64,000 nucleotides of DNA from Allobosea sp. (GCF_017308015.1 NZ_JAFKFW010000011.1:58816-122815), one strand, 5' to 3'; positions 17,949 through 27,300 are shown, counted from the stretch's first letter. Translations and numbers: made by a program. The notes: generated by a model not told the origin, from the sequence alone.

Positions 17949-18461
17949 ATGGAGCTGCCCCGTCTCACTCTCGTCCTCGGTGGCGCTCGGTCCGGCAAGA
18001 GCCGCCATGCCGAGGCGTTGATCGAGTCCTTGCCGGCGCCCTGGACCTATATCGCCACCGCCCAGGCCTATGACGACGAGATGCGGGAGCGCATCGCCGA
18101 GCATCGTGCCCGCCGCCCGGACGGCTGGCAGACAGTGGACGCGCCGCTCGAACTGGCCGATGCTATCGCCGCCCAGCCGGTGGGCCGGCCGATCCTGGTC
18201 GATTGCCTGACGCTCTGGCTGACCAATCTGATTCTGGCGGAACGCGATACCGCCGCCGCGAGCGAGGCCCTGATCGCCGCCTGCGAGCGCGCCTCCGCGC
18301 CGCTCGTGTTGGTCGGCAACGAGGTCGGCCTCGGCATCGTGCCGGAGAATGCGTTGGCCCGCCGCTTTCGTGACGAAGCCGGCCGGCTGCATCAGGCGCT
18401 TGCGGCGCGTGCGGCCGGCGTGGTCTTCATGGTCGCCGGACTGCCGATGCGAGTGAAATGA
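17949..18461 (+). CDS. cobU: Adenosylcobinamide kinase / adenosylcobinamide-phosphate guanylyltransferase (CobU/CobP)
   Basis: A 170-residue P-loop enzyme that phosphorylates adenosylcobinamide and then transfers GMP to give AdoCbi-GDP. Motifs are the P-loop GGARSGKSRHAE, DCLTLWLTNLI, VGNEVGLGIVPENALARRFRD and a C-terminal VFMVAGLPM, as in CobU/CobP. It overlaps cobO by four bases. It is transcribed away from the riboswitch-controlled operon, so it needs a separate promoter; no second riboswitch is visible in front of it. Confidence 0.95.
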   Translation: MELPRLTLVLGGARSGKSRHAEALIESLPAPWTYIATAQAYDDEMRERIAEHRARRPDGWQTVDAPLELADAIAAQPVGRPILVDCLTLWLTNLILAERDTAAASEALIAACERASAPLVLVGNEVGLGIVPENALARRFRDEAGRLHQALAARAAGVVFMVAGLPMRVK

Positions 18462-19069
18462 TGACGGACACCGAAGATGCCGCCCGCCACAAGGCGAAGA
18501 TGGAGAAGCGCAAGGCGGTGCAGGACGCCGAGGTCGCTTCCAAGACGCTCGAGAAGGGATTGCTGATCGTCAATACCGGCCCCGGCAAGGGCAAGTCGAC
18601 GGCGGCCTTCGGGCTGATCCTGCGCGCGCTCGGCCATGGCTGGCGCATCGGCGTGGTGCAGTTCATCAAGGGCGCCTGGTCGACCGGCGAGCGCAAGGCG
18701 CTGGAGGCCTTCGGCGACCAGGTGAGTTGGCACAGCATGGGCGAAGGCTTCACCTGGGAGACGCAGGACAAGGCCCGCGACATCGCCGCCGCCGAGCGCG
18801 CCTTCGCCAAGGCGAAGGAGCTGATGGCCGATCCGGATATCCGTCTGCTTGTGCTCGACGAGCTCAACATCGCCCTGCGCTACGACTACCTGCCGCTGGC
18901 CGAAGTGGTCGCGACGCTGACCGCCCGCCGGCCTGACCTCCACATCGTCGTCACCGGACGCAACGCCAAGCCGGAGCTGATCGAGGCGGCCGATCTCGTC
19001 ACCGAGATGACTTTGGTGAAGCACCATTTCACGGCCGGGGTGAAAGCGCAGCAAGGGATCGAGTTCTGA
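18458..19069 (+). CDS. cobO: Cob(I)yrinic acid a,c-diamide adenosyltransferase CobO
   Basis: A 203-residue CobO/BtuR-type corrinoid adenosyltransferase. The P-loop is NTGPGKGKSTAAFG, followed by GVVQFIKGAWSTGE, LLVLDELNIALRYDYL and VVTGRNAKPELIEAADL, and the C-terminus TAGVKAQQGIEF is diagnostic. It attaches the 5'-deoxyadenosyl group to cobalt. The start overlaps the end of cobU (ATGA at 18458-18461); the next codon is also ATG. Confidence 0.96.
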   Translation: MMTDTEDAARHKAKMEKRKAVQDAEVASKTLEKGLLIVNTGPGKGKSTAAFGLILRALGHGWRIGVVQFIKGAWSTGERKALEAFGDQVSWHSMGEGFTWETQDKARDIAAAERAFAKAKELMADPDIRLLVLDELNIALRYDYLPLAEVVATLTARRPDLHIVVTGRNAKPELIEAADLVTEMTLVKHHFTAGVKAQQGIEF

Positions 19070-19165
19070 AGAGCTGGCGCGCCACAGGGCTCTGGCGACC
19101 TTCCGGCAGGAGACCCTCGTATCTGCGCTGCGCTGCGCCCGAGAATGACGAGCGCTTTGCGGGCG

Positions 19166-20143
19166 CTAGCCCCACATCGCCAGCGCCCCTATGAGCGCCA
19201 GCGCCCATAACAGCCCGCACGCTTTCCGATAAAGGCCCAGCGCCCGGCGGATGTCGGCCGCGTTCGCCTCCGCCCGGCCATCGCCCATCCAGTGATCCTC
19301 GACGCGGGTCTCGCCATAGATGCGCGGTCCGGCCAGGCGCAACTCCAGCGCCCCGGCCATCGCGGCTTCCGGCCAGCCGGCATTGGGCGAGCGGTGCTTG
19401 CCGGCATCCCGCCGCAATGCCCCCCAGGCACCGGCAGCATCCGCGTTGCGGTCGAGCGCCGCCGAGACGACCAGCAGCAGTGCCGTCAGGCGCGAGGCCG
19501 GCAGATTGACGAGATCGTCGAGCCGCGCTGCCGCCCAGCCAAAGGCCAGATGGCGCGGCGTACGGTGGCCGACCATCGAATCGGCCGTGTTGATTGCCTT
19601 GTAGGCGGCGATGCCCGGCAAACCGCCGACGCCGAGCCAGAAGGCCGGCGCGACGATGCCGTCCGAAAAATTCTCGGCGAGGCTTTCGATGGCGGCGCGC
19701 GATACGCCGGCCTCGTCCAGCGTCTGCGGATTGCGCCCGACGATCATCGAGACGGCGCGCCGCCCGCCTGCGAGTCCGTCCCGCTCCAGGCCCTCGGCGA
19801 CGCGGGCGACATGCTCGTAGAGGCTGCGCTGGGCGATCAGCGTCGAGGCGAGCAGTGCGAGCGGGATCAGGCCGAGCGGCCCGAACGACAGGCACAGGCG
19901 CTGGGCCAGCGCCGACAGCGCGGCGACGGCGGCGAGCAGCAGCAGGAGCGCCAGCACGCCCATCGCCTTTCGCTGCGTGGAAGAGGCAGTCTCGCGATTC
20001 AGCCTTCGGTCAAGCGTGCCGATCAGCCTCCCGATCCAGGTGACGGGATGGCCGATCGCGGCATAGAAGCGCTGGGGATAGCCGAATGCCGCCTCGATGG
20101 TCAGCGCGAGCACGAGCAGCGGCAGGCTGGCGGAGAGATTCAT
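19166..20143 (-). CDS. cobD: Adenosylcobinamide-phosphate synthase CobD (CbiB)
   Basis: A 325-residue membrane protein with several hydrophobic segments. GHPVTWIGRLIGTLDRRLN near the start, ENFSDGIVAPAFW, INTADSMVGHRTPRHLAFGW and the C-terminal GETRVEDHWMG are CobD/CbiB signatures. It attaches the (R)-1-aminopropan-2-ol arm or its phosphate to adenosylcobyric acid. I chose the ATG at 20143; its start codon overlaps that of divergent cobC (CATG at 20141-20144). Confidence 0.95.
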   Translation of the reverse strand: MNLSASLPLLVLALTIEAAFGYPQRFYAAIGHPVTWIGRLIGTLDRRLNRETASSTQRKAMGVLALLLLLAAVAALSALAQRLCLSFGPLGLIPLALLASTLIAQRSLYEHVARVAEGLERDGLAGGRRAVSMIVGRNPQTLDEAGVSRAAIESLAENFSDGIVAPAFWLGVGGLPGIAAYKAINTADSMVGHRTPRHLAFGWAAARLDDLVNLPASRLTALLLVVSAALDRNADAAGAWGALRRDAGKHRSPNAGWPEAAMAGALELRLAGPRIYGETRVEDHWMGDGRAEANAADIRRALGLYRKACGLLWALALIGALAMWG

Positions 20144-21176
20144 GCAGGGCGCGCGGGGCAGGGTCGTGGCTGAGGACGGTATCTGGCATGGCGGCGATCT
20201 CGCCACGGCCCGCACGCTCTTTCCGGAAGCGCCTGGGCCCTGGGTCGATCTCTCCACGGGGATCAATCCGATTCCCTATCCGCTTCCGGCGCTGCCGTTA
20301 AGCCTCTGGACGCGTCTGCCCGGTGCCGATGACGAGGCGGCGCTGATCATCGCCGCCCGAGCCGCCTATCGCGTGCCGGCTTTTGTGGACATCGTGGCGG
20401 CGCCCGGCACGCAGAGCCTGATCGAATTGCTGCCGCGCCTTGCACCCGCCGGCCCGGTCGCGATCCTCGGCCCGACTTATGCCGAGCACGGCCATGGCTG
20501 GCGCAAGGCTGGTTATGCCGTCACCGAAACCGCTGTGCCTGCGGAAACGGCCGCGACCATCGTCGTGGTCAATCCGAACAATCCCGACGGCCGCGTGTTG
20601 CCGCGAGCCGAACTCGCGAGTCTTGCCGCAGGTTGCACCGCCCGAGGCGGCCTGCTCGTCGTCGACGAGGCTTTCGCGGATTTCACGCCTGAAGCCAGCA
20701 TCGTGCCGGATCTGCCTGATGGCACGATCGTGCTGCGCTCCTTCGGCAAGACCTATGGCCTCGCCGGCCTGCGCCTCGGCTTCGCCATCGGGGCGCCGGA
20801 GCCGATCGCGCGGCTCAAGGCGATGTTAGGCCCCTGGTCCGTCGCCGGCCCCGCGCTTCATGTCGGTGCACAGGCCTTGTCGGATGCCGGTTGGCTCGCG
20901 GGGACCGGCCGGGAACGGGCCCACGATGCCGCCCGTCTCGACGCGCTGCTGGCGCCCCATGGCCGCATCGTCGGTGGCACGACTCTGTTCCGCCTGCTCG
21001 AAACGCCGCAAGCGGCAACGCTCTTCGCCCGCCTCGGCCGGCACGGCATCTATGTCCGCCGCTTCCAGCATGCGCCCGAGCGCCTGCGCTTCGGCCTGCC
21101 GGGCGACGAGCCCGCGTGGTCGCGCCTGCGCGCTGCGCTCACTCTCCACGCCCCGGAAGCATCGCCACCAGCGTGA
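20142..21176 (+). CDS. cobC: CobC, threonine-phosphate decarboxylase-like PLP enzyme
   Basis: A 344-residue fold-type I aminotransferase-like protein. VDLSTGINPIPYPLP at the N-terminus is typical of CobC, VNPNNPDGRVLP and VVDEAFADF of the family, and RSFGKTYGLAGLRLGFA carries the PLP lysine. It probably supplies aminopropanol phosphate by decarboxylating L-threonine-O-3-phosphate, working with CobD encoded divergently. I chose the ATG at 20142, with GGAGAG about seven bases ahead; a GTG at 20166 is possible. Confidence 0.92.
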   Translation: MQGARGRVVAEDGIWHGGDLATARTLFPEAPGPWVDLSTGINPIPYPLPALPLSLWTRLPGADDEAALIIAARAAYRVPAFVDIVAAPGTQSLIELLPRLAPAGPVAILGPTYAEHGHGWRKAGYAVTETAVPAETAATIVVVNPNNPDGRVLPRAELASLAAGCTARGGLLVVDEAFADFTPEASIVPDLPDGTIVLRSFGKTYGLAGLRLGFAIGAPEPIARLKAMLGPWSVAGPALHVGAQALSDAGWLAGTGRERAHDAARLDALLAPHGRIVGGTTLFRLLETPQAATLFARLGRHGIYVRRFQHAPERLRFGLPGDEPAWSRLRAALTLHAPEASPPA

Positions 21177-21258
21177 AGCTTGCATGCGGCACATGCGGGG
21201 ACAGGAGCCGGCGGGCGGGCTAACGTCGACCGCTCAAGGAATCGGGGAGAGACACCGC

Positions 21259-22230
21259 ATGGCATTCCTGCCGCCGGAAGGCGAGCTGACGATCGGCTTC
21301 GCTCATAGCGCCTATCAGCTCCGGGACGAGTTCCTGAGGCGCGGCCGTGCGGTGAAGAGCTTCGAGCTCCGCACCCTCGACGAACTGCGCGAGCAGGCGC
21401 CCGAGGCGGACGTGCTCGTGATCTCCGGCCTCTGGCGCAATGACCTGCTGCCGCGTCTGCCCAAGCTGCGCCTCATTCAGTCGGTCAGTGCCGGCACAGA
21501 CCAGTTCGACAAGACGGCGATCGGCGCAGGCGGCATCCGCCTCGCCAGCGCACAGGGCAGCAACGAGCGGGCGGTTGCCGAGCATGCGCTGTCGCTGATC
21601 CTGGCACTGACCCGTCAACTCCATTTCGCCCGCGACAACCAGGCGAAGCAGCTCTGGCGTCGGATAATCGGCGATCCCGCGCAGCGGGAGGATGAACTCG
21701 GCGGCAAGACGCTGGTCATCGTCGGGCTCGGCCGTATCGGCCTGCGGTTGGCGAAGCTCGCGAGCGCCTTCGACATGCGCGTCATCGGTGTGCGCCGCAG
21801 CGCCGAGCCGCAGCCTCATGTCGAGGCGCTCGTCCATCCGGGCAAGCTCGCGGAGGCGGTGGCCGACGCCGATTTCGTCGCCCTGACCTGTCCGCTGACT
21901 CCCGAAACCGAAGGCCTGATCGATGCCCGCATCCTCGGCGCGATGAAGCCTTCCGCTTTCCTGATCAATGTCGCGCGTGGCCGTGTCGTCGATGAGATGG
22001 CCCTGCTCGATGCGCTCGGCAACAGCGCCATCGCCGGCGCGGGGCTCGACTGCTTCCATGATGAGCCGCTACCGCCGACCTCGCCCTTCTGGCGGATGCC
22101 GCAGGTGATCGTGACGCCGCACAGTGCCGGAGAGACGCGCGCCTATGAGGCCAACGTCATCGATATCCTTCTCGACAATCTGGAGCGTCTCGGACGCGGG
22201 GAAACGGGTCTGCGCAATCAGATCGTCTGA
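21259..22230 (+). CDS. D-isomer-specific 2-hydroxyacid dehydrogenase
   Basis: A 323-residue NAD(P)-dependent dehydrogenase. The nucleotide-binding motif is VGLGRIGLRLAKLA, the family signature is LINVARGRVVDEMALLDAL, and catalytic Glu/His lie in the DEPLPPTSPFWRMPQVIVTPHSAGE stretch (split here at DEPLPP and TPHSAGE). It belongs to the glyoxylate/hydroxypyruvate or phosphoglycerate dehydrogenase type; the substrate cannot be fixed from sequence. The ATG at 21259 has GGGGAGAG upstream. It lies nine to eighteen bases ahead of the MFS gene, so the two are probably co-transcribed. Confidence 0.9.
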   Translation: MAFLPPEGELTIGFAHSAYQLRDEFLRRGRAVKSFELRTLDELREQAPEADVLVISGLWRNDLLPRLPKLRLIQSVSAGTDQFDKTAIGAGGIRLASAQGSNERAVAEHALSLILALTRQLHFARDNQAKQLWRRIIGDPAQREDELGGKTLVIVGLGRIGLRLAKLASAFDMRVIGVRRSAEPQPHVEALVHPGKLAEAVADADFVALTCPLTPETEGLIDARILGAMKPSAFLINVARGRVVDEMALLDALGNSAIAGAGLDCFHDEPLPPTSPFWRMPQVIVTPHSAGETRAYEANVIDILLDNLERLGRGETGLRNQIV

Positions 22231-22248
22231 GCGGAGCAGGTGGCGGCG

Positions 22249-23469
22249 ATGGCTTCACCCAGATTCTTTCGGCCGGGTGGGCCAGCGCTGATCCCGGCGC
22301 TCGGCATTACCCAGGTGCTCGGCTACGGTGCGCTCTACTACGCCTTCACCGTTCTGGCGCCGCGCATGACCGCCGATTTCGGCTGGGCGCCGGAATGGAC
22401 CTATGGCGGGTTCGCTGTCGGGTTGCTGCTGGGCGGCGCCGTCGCACCTGTCACCGGCAGCCTGATCGATCGCTATGGCACGCGGCTCGTCATGACCATC
22501 GGCTCCGCGCTGGCCGGCCTGTCGCTTTTCGGGCTGGCCGAGGCGCGTGGCATCGTCAGCTACACGGTGGCGATGGTCGCACTCCAGGCCGTCACGACGG
22601 CGGTGTTCTACGATGCCGCTTTCGCCGCACTGACCCAGGCCCGCGGCAGCCAGGCGCGTCGCGCCATCAGTCAGCTCACCTTGATCGGCGGCTTCGCCTC
22701 GACCCTGTTCTGGCCGCTGACCTCGAGCCTGCTCGGGATGTTCGACTGGCGCGGCGTCTACCGGCTCTACGGTCTTTCGCAGATCGTGGTCTGCCTGCCC
22801 CTTCATCTCTTTTTCCTGCCGGGGCGCGTGAAGCGACCGGTGGTCGCCGAGACCGGCGCTGCTGTCCCTTCCGGCTCGCAGGAGCCGGAGGCAGCCTATC
22901 TCACGGGCGATACCCGTCGCCGCGCCTTCCTGCTGCTGGCGCTGGCCTTCTCGCTCCAGGGCTTCGCCGTCTCGGCCATGGCGGTGCATATGCTGACGCT
23001 GCTCCAGGGCTTCGGGCTCAGCGCTGCGGTCGCCGTCGGCATCGGCGCGATGCTCGGCCCCTCGCAGGTTGCCGGGCGCCTCGCCGAGATGCTGTTCGGC
23101 CGTGCCGTCTCGCCGGTGACCACCGCCTGGGCCTCGGCCTCGCTCATGCCATTGGGTCTCGCTTTGCTGCTGGCGGGCGGTGCGCTTCCGGTCGTCGCAG
23201 GGCTCTTTGCCGTTGCCTTCGGCATCAGCGTGGGGCTGAGCTCGATCGTGCGCGGCACCGTCCCGCTTCAGCTCTTCGGCCCGGTCGGCTTCGGAGCGAC
23301 CATGGGCAAGCTCTCGGCGCCCGGGCTGGTCATCAAGGCGGCGGCACCGCTCGCCTTCGCCGTCGCGCTGGAGCGCGGCGGCGTCATGCTTTCGACGCTG
23401 CTTCTGATCGCCTTTTCGGCGCTCGCAGCCGGCGCGCTCTTGCTGCTTGCCCGCAGCCGCCCGGTCTAG
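22249..23469 (+). CDS. MFS transporter
   Basis: A 406-residue permease with about 12 hydrophobic segments. ITQVLGYGALYYAFTVLAP in the first helix and LIDRYGTRLVMTIGSALAG after the second are typical of the oxalate/formate-like and monocarboxylate MFS group. An ATG at 22249 with AGGTGG upstream is used here; GTG at 22240 would add three residues. It probably pairs with the upstream hydroxyacid dehydrogenase, suggesting uptake of a small organic acid. The stop overlaps the converging gene at 23466 by four bases. Confidence 0.85.
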   Translation: MASPRFFRPGGPALIPALGITQVLGYGALYYAFTVLAPRMTADFGWAPEWTYGGFAVGLLLGGAVAPVTGSLIDRYGTRLVMTIGSALAGLSLFGLAEARGIVSYTVAMVALQAVTTAVFYDAAFAALTQARGSQARRAISQLTLIGGFASTLFWPLTSSLLGMFDWRGVYRLYGLSQIVVCLPLHLFFLPGRVKRPVVAETGAAVPSGSQEPEAAYLTGDTRRRAFLLLALAFSLQGFAVSAMAVHMLTLLQGFGLSAAVAVGIGAMLGPSQVAGRLAEMLFGRAVSPVTTAWASASLMPLGLALLLAGGALPVVAGLFAVAFGISVGLSSIVRGTVPLQLFGPVGFGATMGKLSAPGLVIKAAAPLAFAVALERGGVMLSTLLLIAFSALAAGALLLLARSRPV

Positions 23470-23993
23470 GCCCGAACCGCCCGCCACCAGTTGCGCACGG
23501 CGTCGCGTGTGCGCATGGCCAGATCATAGGCCGCCGTGGCCCGAACCCAGCCGAGCATGTGGTCGCGCACGCGCACCACCTGATCCATGATCCAGGCGAA
23601 CCAGCGGTAGCTCAAAAGCTTCTCGCGTCCGGCATCGTAGATTCGCTCGACGAAGACGAAACTCATCAGATGCGCGAAGGCGGTCACCACGAGCCCCGCC
23701 CAGAACTGCCCGCGTGCGAACAACAGCAGGCCGAACAGCTTCAGCGGCTCGGCAATGGCGAAAGGGATCGCCAGCGCCAGCAAAACGAAGACGCGGGGCA
23801 GGGCCGCGACGGTCTCCTCCAGCCGGCGCATGATGCGCAGGTCCGCGAGCCGGCGCAGCAGTGGTCGGTAGAGCGGCCGCAGGAGTTCGTCGAGAATGAC
23901 GAAGACGGTGATGACGGCGCGCAAGACCGCGAGCAGTCCGCGCATCAGCGGACCGCGTTCCGGCGCAGGCGAAGGCGAAAGCTCCTCGGTCAT
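23466..23993 (-). CDS. Conserved hypothetical membrane protein
   Basis: A 175-residue protein of unknown function with about three hydrophobic segments: LRAVITVFVILDELLRPL, FVLLALAIPFAIAEPLKLFG and FWAGLVVTAFAHLMSFVFV. These are followed by a basic, aromatic C-terminal region (MDQVVRVRDHMLGWVRATA) likely on the cytoplasmic side. I do not recognise a named family, though similar proteins occur in Rhizobiales. It converges on the MFS gene with a four-base overlap. Two direct copies of ttccatgccgct lie upstream at about 24029-24052. Confidence 0.7.
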   Translation of the reverse strand: MTEELSPSPAPERGPLMRGLLAVLRAVITVFVILDELLRPLYRPLLRRLADLRIMRRLEETVAALPRVFVLLALAIPFAIAEPLKLFGLLLFARGQFWAGLVVTAFAHLMSFVFVERIYDAGREKLLSYRWFAWIMDQVVRVRDHMLGWVRATAAYDLAMRTRDAVRNWWRAVRA

Positions 23994-24081
23994 CGCGGGT
24001 GATTCATAAGCGGGGATTTACGGCAATTCCATGCCGCTGCCGTTCCATGCCGCTCCTCGCCAGCGCGCTCCGGCGGCCGTA

Positions 24082-25746
24082 CTAGCGGCGCGCGTCTTCC
24101 TTCAGCATGGCCACGCCCTTTTCGGCGATCATCATCGTCGGATTGGCGGTGTTGCCGGAGGTGATCGTCGGCATCACCGAAGCATCGATGACGCGCAGGC
24201 CCTCGACGCCGCGCACCCTGAGCCGCTCGTCGAGAACAGCGCCGGGATCGTCGTCGCTGCCCATCCGTGCCGTGCCGACGGGATGGAAGATCGTGGTGCC
24301 GAGCTTGGCGGCGGCCTCCAGCAAGGCTTCGTCTGACTGGGTTGCCTCGCCGGGCGTGTACTCCTCCGGCCGAAAGCGGGCGAGAGGTGCCTGCGCGACG
24401 ATACGGCGCGTCAGTTTCATTGCATCGATCGCGACCTGCCGATCCTCTTCCGTGTCGAAATAATTCGGCGAGATCACGGGATTGTCGCGCGGATCGGCAG
24501 AGCGCAGATGGACGCTGCCGCGGCTCGTCGGTCTGAGGTTGCAGACGCTTGCCGTGAAGGCGTCGAACGGATGCAGCCCGGAGCCCCAGCTATCGAGCGA
24601 GAGCGGCTGGAAATGATATTGCAGGTTCGCCGTCGCGTATTGGGGTGAGGACTTGGCGAAGGCGCCGACCTGTGAGGGTGCCATGGTCAGCGGGCCGGTG
24701 CGCAAGGCTGCCCATTCCAGCGCCATCAGGGGCCGGCGCCAGAGCCTGGCATAGTCGCTGTTCAGCGTCTTGACGCCCTCGACCTTGTAGACCGGCCTGA
24801 TCTGAAGATGGTCCTGCAGGTTCTCGCCGACGCCCGGCGCATCGACCAGCGTCTCGATGCCGAGGCTCTGCAGGCGCGCCCCGCCGCCGATGCCCGAGCG
24901 TTCGAGCAGGAGCGGCGAGGCGACGGCCCCGGCCGAAAGCACGACCTCGCCGCTGACCTTGACCAAAAGCTTCTCTTCGCTCGGCGTACCCAGCCCGTGG
25001 GTGAATTCGATGGCTTTGGCCCGCCCGTCTTCGAAGACGATGCGCTCGACATGGACGCGCGTCTCCAGCCGGAGATTGCTGCGCTCTTTCTCCCGGAGCA
25101 GCGGTTTCAGGAAGGCGCCGTAGGCGCTCAAGCGTCGTCCACGCCGCTGGTTCACCTGGAAATAGGACGAGCCCTCGTTGTCGCCGGTGTTGAAGTCCGG
25201 GATCTTGGCGATGCCGGCCGCTTCCGCAGCGTCCCGGATCGCATCGAGGATCGCCCAGCGCACGCGCGGATGCTCGACGCGCCACTCCCCGCCCGCCTTG
25301 TGCAACCCGCCCGGCGGCGGCGCGATATGGTCCTCATGCTTCAGGAAATAGGGCAGCACGTCGTCCCAGCCCCAGCCGGCGAGGCCGCGCTGGCGCCAGC
25401 CTTCATAGTCGGCCGCCTGGCCGCGCATATAGACCATGGCGTTGATCGCGGATGAGCCGCCCACGACCTTGCCCCGCGGATAGGCGAGAACCCGCCCGCC
25501 GAGCCCGGCTTGCGGCTCGGTCTGGAACAGCCAGTCGGCACGGGGATTGCCGATGGCGAAAAGATAACCGACCGGAATGTGGAACCAGATCCAGTCGTCC
25601 ATGCCGCCGGCTTCGAGCACGAGCACTTTGATATTGGGATCGGCCGCCAACCGGTTGGCGACGACGCAGCCGGCCGAGCCCGCGCCGATCACGACATAGT
25701 CGAAGCTGCCGATCAGGCGGCGGTCGGTGGAGGCGAGGTCGGGCAT
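24082..25746 (-). CDS. GMC-family FAD-dependent oxidoreductase (choline dehydrogenase-like)
   Basis: A 554-residue glucose-methanol-choline oxidoreductase. The ADP-binding motif is DYVVIGAGSAGCVVANRL, the GMC signature 1 is YPRGKVVGGSSAINAMVYM, signature 2 is in GAVASPLLLERSGIG, and the C-terminal active site contains FHPVGTARMG and TSGNTANPTMMIAEKG. It oxidises an alcohol; choline is one candidate but betA-specific neighbours are absent. I chose the ATG at 25746 because AGGAAC lies just upstream; the longer start at 25770 lacks this. Confidence 0.92.
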   Translation of the reverse strand: MPDLASTDRRLIGSFDYVVIGAGSAGCVVANRLAADPNIKVLVLEAGGMDDWIWFHIPVGYLFAIGNPRADWLFQTEPQAGLGGRVLAYPRGKVVGGSSAINAMVYMRGQAADYEGWRQRGLAGWGWDDVLPYFLKHEDHIAPPPGGLHKAGGEWRVEHPRVRWAILDAIRDAAEAAGIAKIPDFNTGDNEGSSYFQVNQRRGRRLSAYGAFLKPLLREKERSNLRLETRVHVERIVFEDGRAKAIEFTHGLGTPSEEKLLVKVSGEVVLSAGAVASPLLLERSGIGGGARLQSLGIETLVDAPGVGENLQDHLQIRPVYKVEGVKTLNSDYARLWRRPLMALEWAALRTGPLTMAPSQVGAFAKSSPQYATANLQYHFQPLSLDSWGSGLHPFDAFTASVCNLRPTSRGSVHLRSADPRDNPVISPNYFDTEEDRQVAIDAMKLTRRIVAQAPLARFRPEEYTPGEATQSDEALLEAAAKLGTTIFHPVGTARMGSDDDPGAVLDERLRVRGVEGLRVIDASVMPTITSGNTANPTMMIAEKGVAMLKEDARR

Positions 25747-25911
25747 TGGGGTTCCTGCGTTGAGTTGCAAGCCTGCCCGATGCTCCGGCAGTGATGGAGC
25801 AATCTGGCATAGGCCGGCTGCCGTGACAGCAGGTGAAAATGCACAGCGCGATGGAGGTGATACGGGGTCGGGGTTGTCTGGTGCCTGAAGGGTGACAGTA
25901 ACCCTGCAAAT

Positions 25912-27300
25912 TCAGGATATCCGGTATCCTTCGAGGAAGACCTTCTGCTCAACCTCCCAGCAAAGGCTTTCTGCCGCTTTGAGAGAGTTCCGCTTCATCT
26001 CTTCGATATCACAACGCGTAAGGCTGTTTATCGAATTGGCTATCGTTTCGGCATCGAATTCCGCAACAAGCTTGCCGTTCTTATGCTTTCGGATGATTTT
26101 TGAAAGCTCGGGGACATCCATCACGACTAGGGCCAGGCCCGACATGATGTATTCAAAGAATTTGTTCGGGAGAGTGTACTTTCGCTGATTGGAAAAGACG
26201 TCGAAGGCAAAATAGCCGATATCGGCCTGGTTGGCCGATGCTACGAGGTCCGCGAACGGCACGGGAGGCGCGATCGTGAACCGATGCGCCACGCCGAGCT
26301 GCTTGGCGAGGTCCAGCAACTCCCGATCGTAGTTTGGATCGGCAGGCCCGCGCATCGTCAGTTGGAATTCTTCGCGGCACAAGACCAGTGCTCGCACGGC
26401 GATATCGAGATTGCGAGTGGGAGTGATCAGCCCGTGATAGACGATCTCGATTGTCTCGCCGCAGGGCCTGAAGGGCATCCGCTCGTAGAAGGGTGTCGAT
26501 CTGACGACGACCGGCCGCTGCGCAAGCTTGTAATCTGCGGTCAGAAGGTCGGCAATCCCGTCGCATACTGTACTGACGACGTTCGCGCTGTTGAAACAAT
26601 GGCGCTGCAACGCATCGACATAAGGCCGTGTCACGGTCAACCAGTAATTCCGCGCATCATGGTCCGGATTTTTCGCGTAATCATATTGCTGGAGCGCGTA
26701 TTCGTGACAATCGAGCCCAAGCCTCGCGCCGCGTCGTTTTGCGACGTCGTCCGCCAGGATATACGTGAAATAGTCATGCGCTATGACGAGGTCGCACGGC
26801 GGAACCTTCGCGATCAGGTACCTTTTCAGGTTCCGCGTCGCCTTGTCGCGATAGAAATGTTTTCGCGCCTCGCGCCATGACCATGGACGATCTATGGGCG
26901 AGGCTAGGGGCAACCTCACGCGCAGCTTCGGCACAGCCCTCCTCGCATGAGCGACGAGGATTTCCGAAATGCGGCGTGCTGCTGCTAGGGGATCCGAGAG
27001 GACCATTTGCCGGATTCTGCGGGTTTCCGGCGGTCTTACGCGACCGGAGCGATCCGGCAGAAGCTTGAGGTCGGCTTCGATGAAGTCCCATGTGTCTGGG
27101 GGCTGCTTGCCGTGGCTGTATCCGACCACGGTCACCAGCCAGCCCTTTTCCAGGAAGGCGCTGATCTGACGTAGAACCCGTGGCTCCTGGACTACGGACG
27201 TGAGCGAGATGATGCAGACCCGTTGGGTTCGGGCTTTGGGCTCTACGACAAGGGACGCGTCCGCAGCGCCGGAATGCTCGGAAGACGGTTGCTGCGTCAT
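25912..27300 (-). CDS. GT4-type glycosyltransferase
   Basis: A 462-residue GT-B glycosyltransferase. N-terminal RVCIISLTSVVQEPRVLRQI and LGLDCHEYALQQYDYAK and C-terminal YTLPNKFFEYIMSGLALVVM match a GT4 subfamily that recurs twice more here (28727 and 47519). The acceptor and donor sugars are unknown. The start at 27300 overlaps the stop of the amidotransferase gene by four bases. It is the last gene of the minus-strand polysaccharide run. Base composition looks somewhat AT-richer than the surrounding genes, a possible sign of transfer. Confidence 0.85.
   Translation of the reverse strand: MTQQPSSEHSGAADASLVVEPKARTQRVCIISLTSVVQEPRVLRQISAFLEKGWLVTVVGYSHGKQPPDTWDFIEADLKLLPDRSGRVRPPETRRIRQMVLSDPLAAARRISEILVAHARRAVPKLRVRLPLASPIDRPWSWREARKHFYRDKATRNLKRYLIAKVPPCDLVIAHDYFTYILADDVAKRRGARLGLDCHEYALQQYDYAKNPDHDARNYWLTVTRPYVDALQRHCFNSANVVSTVCDGIADLLTADYKLAQRPVVVRSTPFYERMPFRPCGETIEIVYHGLITPTRNLDIAVRALVLCREEFQLTMRGPADPNYDRELLDLAKQLGVAHRFTIAPPVPFADLVASANQADIGYFAFDVFSNQRKYTLPNKFFEYIMSGLALVVMDVPELSKIIRKHKNGKLVAEFDAETIANSINSLTRCDIEEMKRNSLKAAESLCWEVEQKVFLEGYRIS

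Noticed and set aside
16585-18021. A 478-codon plus-strand open frame across cbtA, cbtB and the riboswitch
   Set aside because: It crosses the cobalamin riboswitch and is antisense to the cobalt transporter genes.
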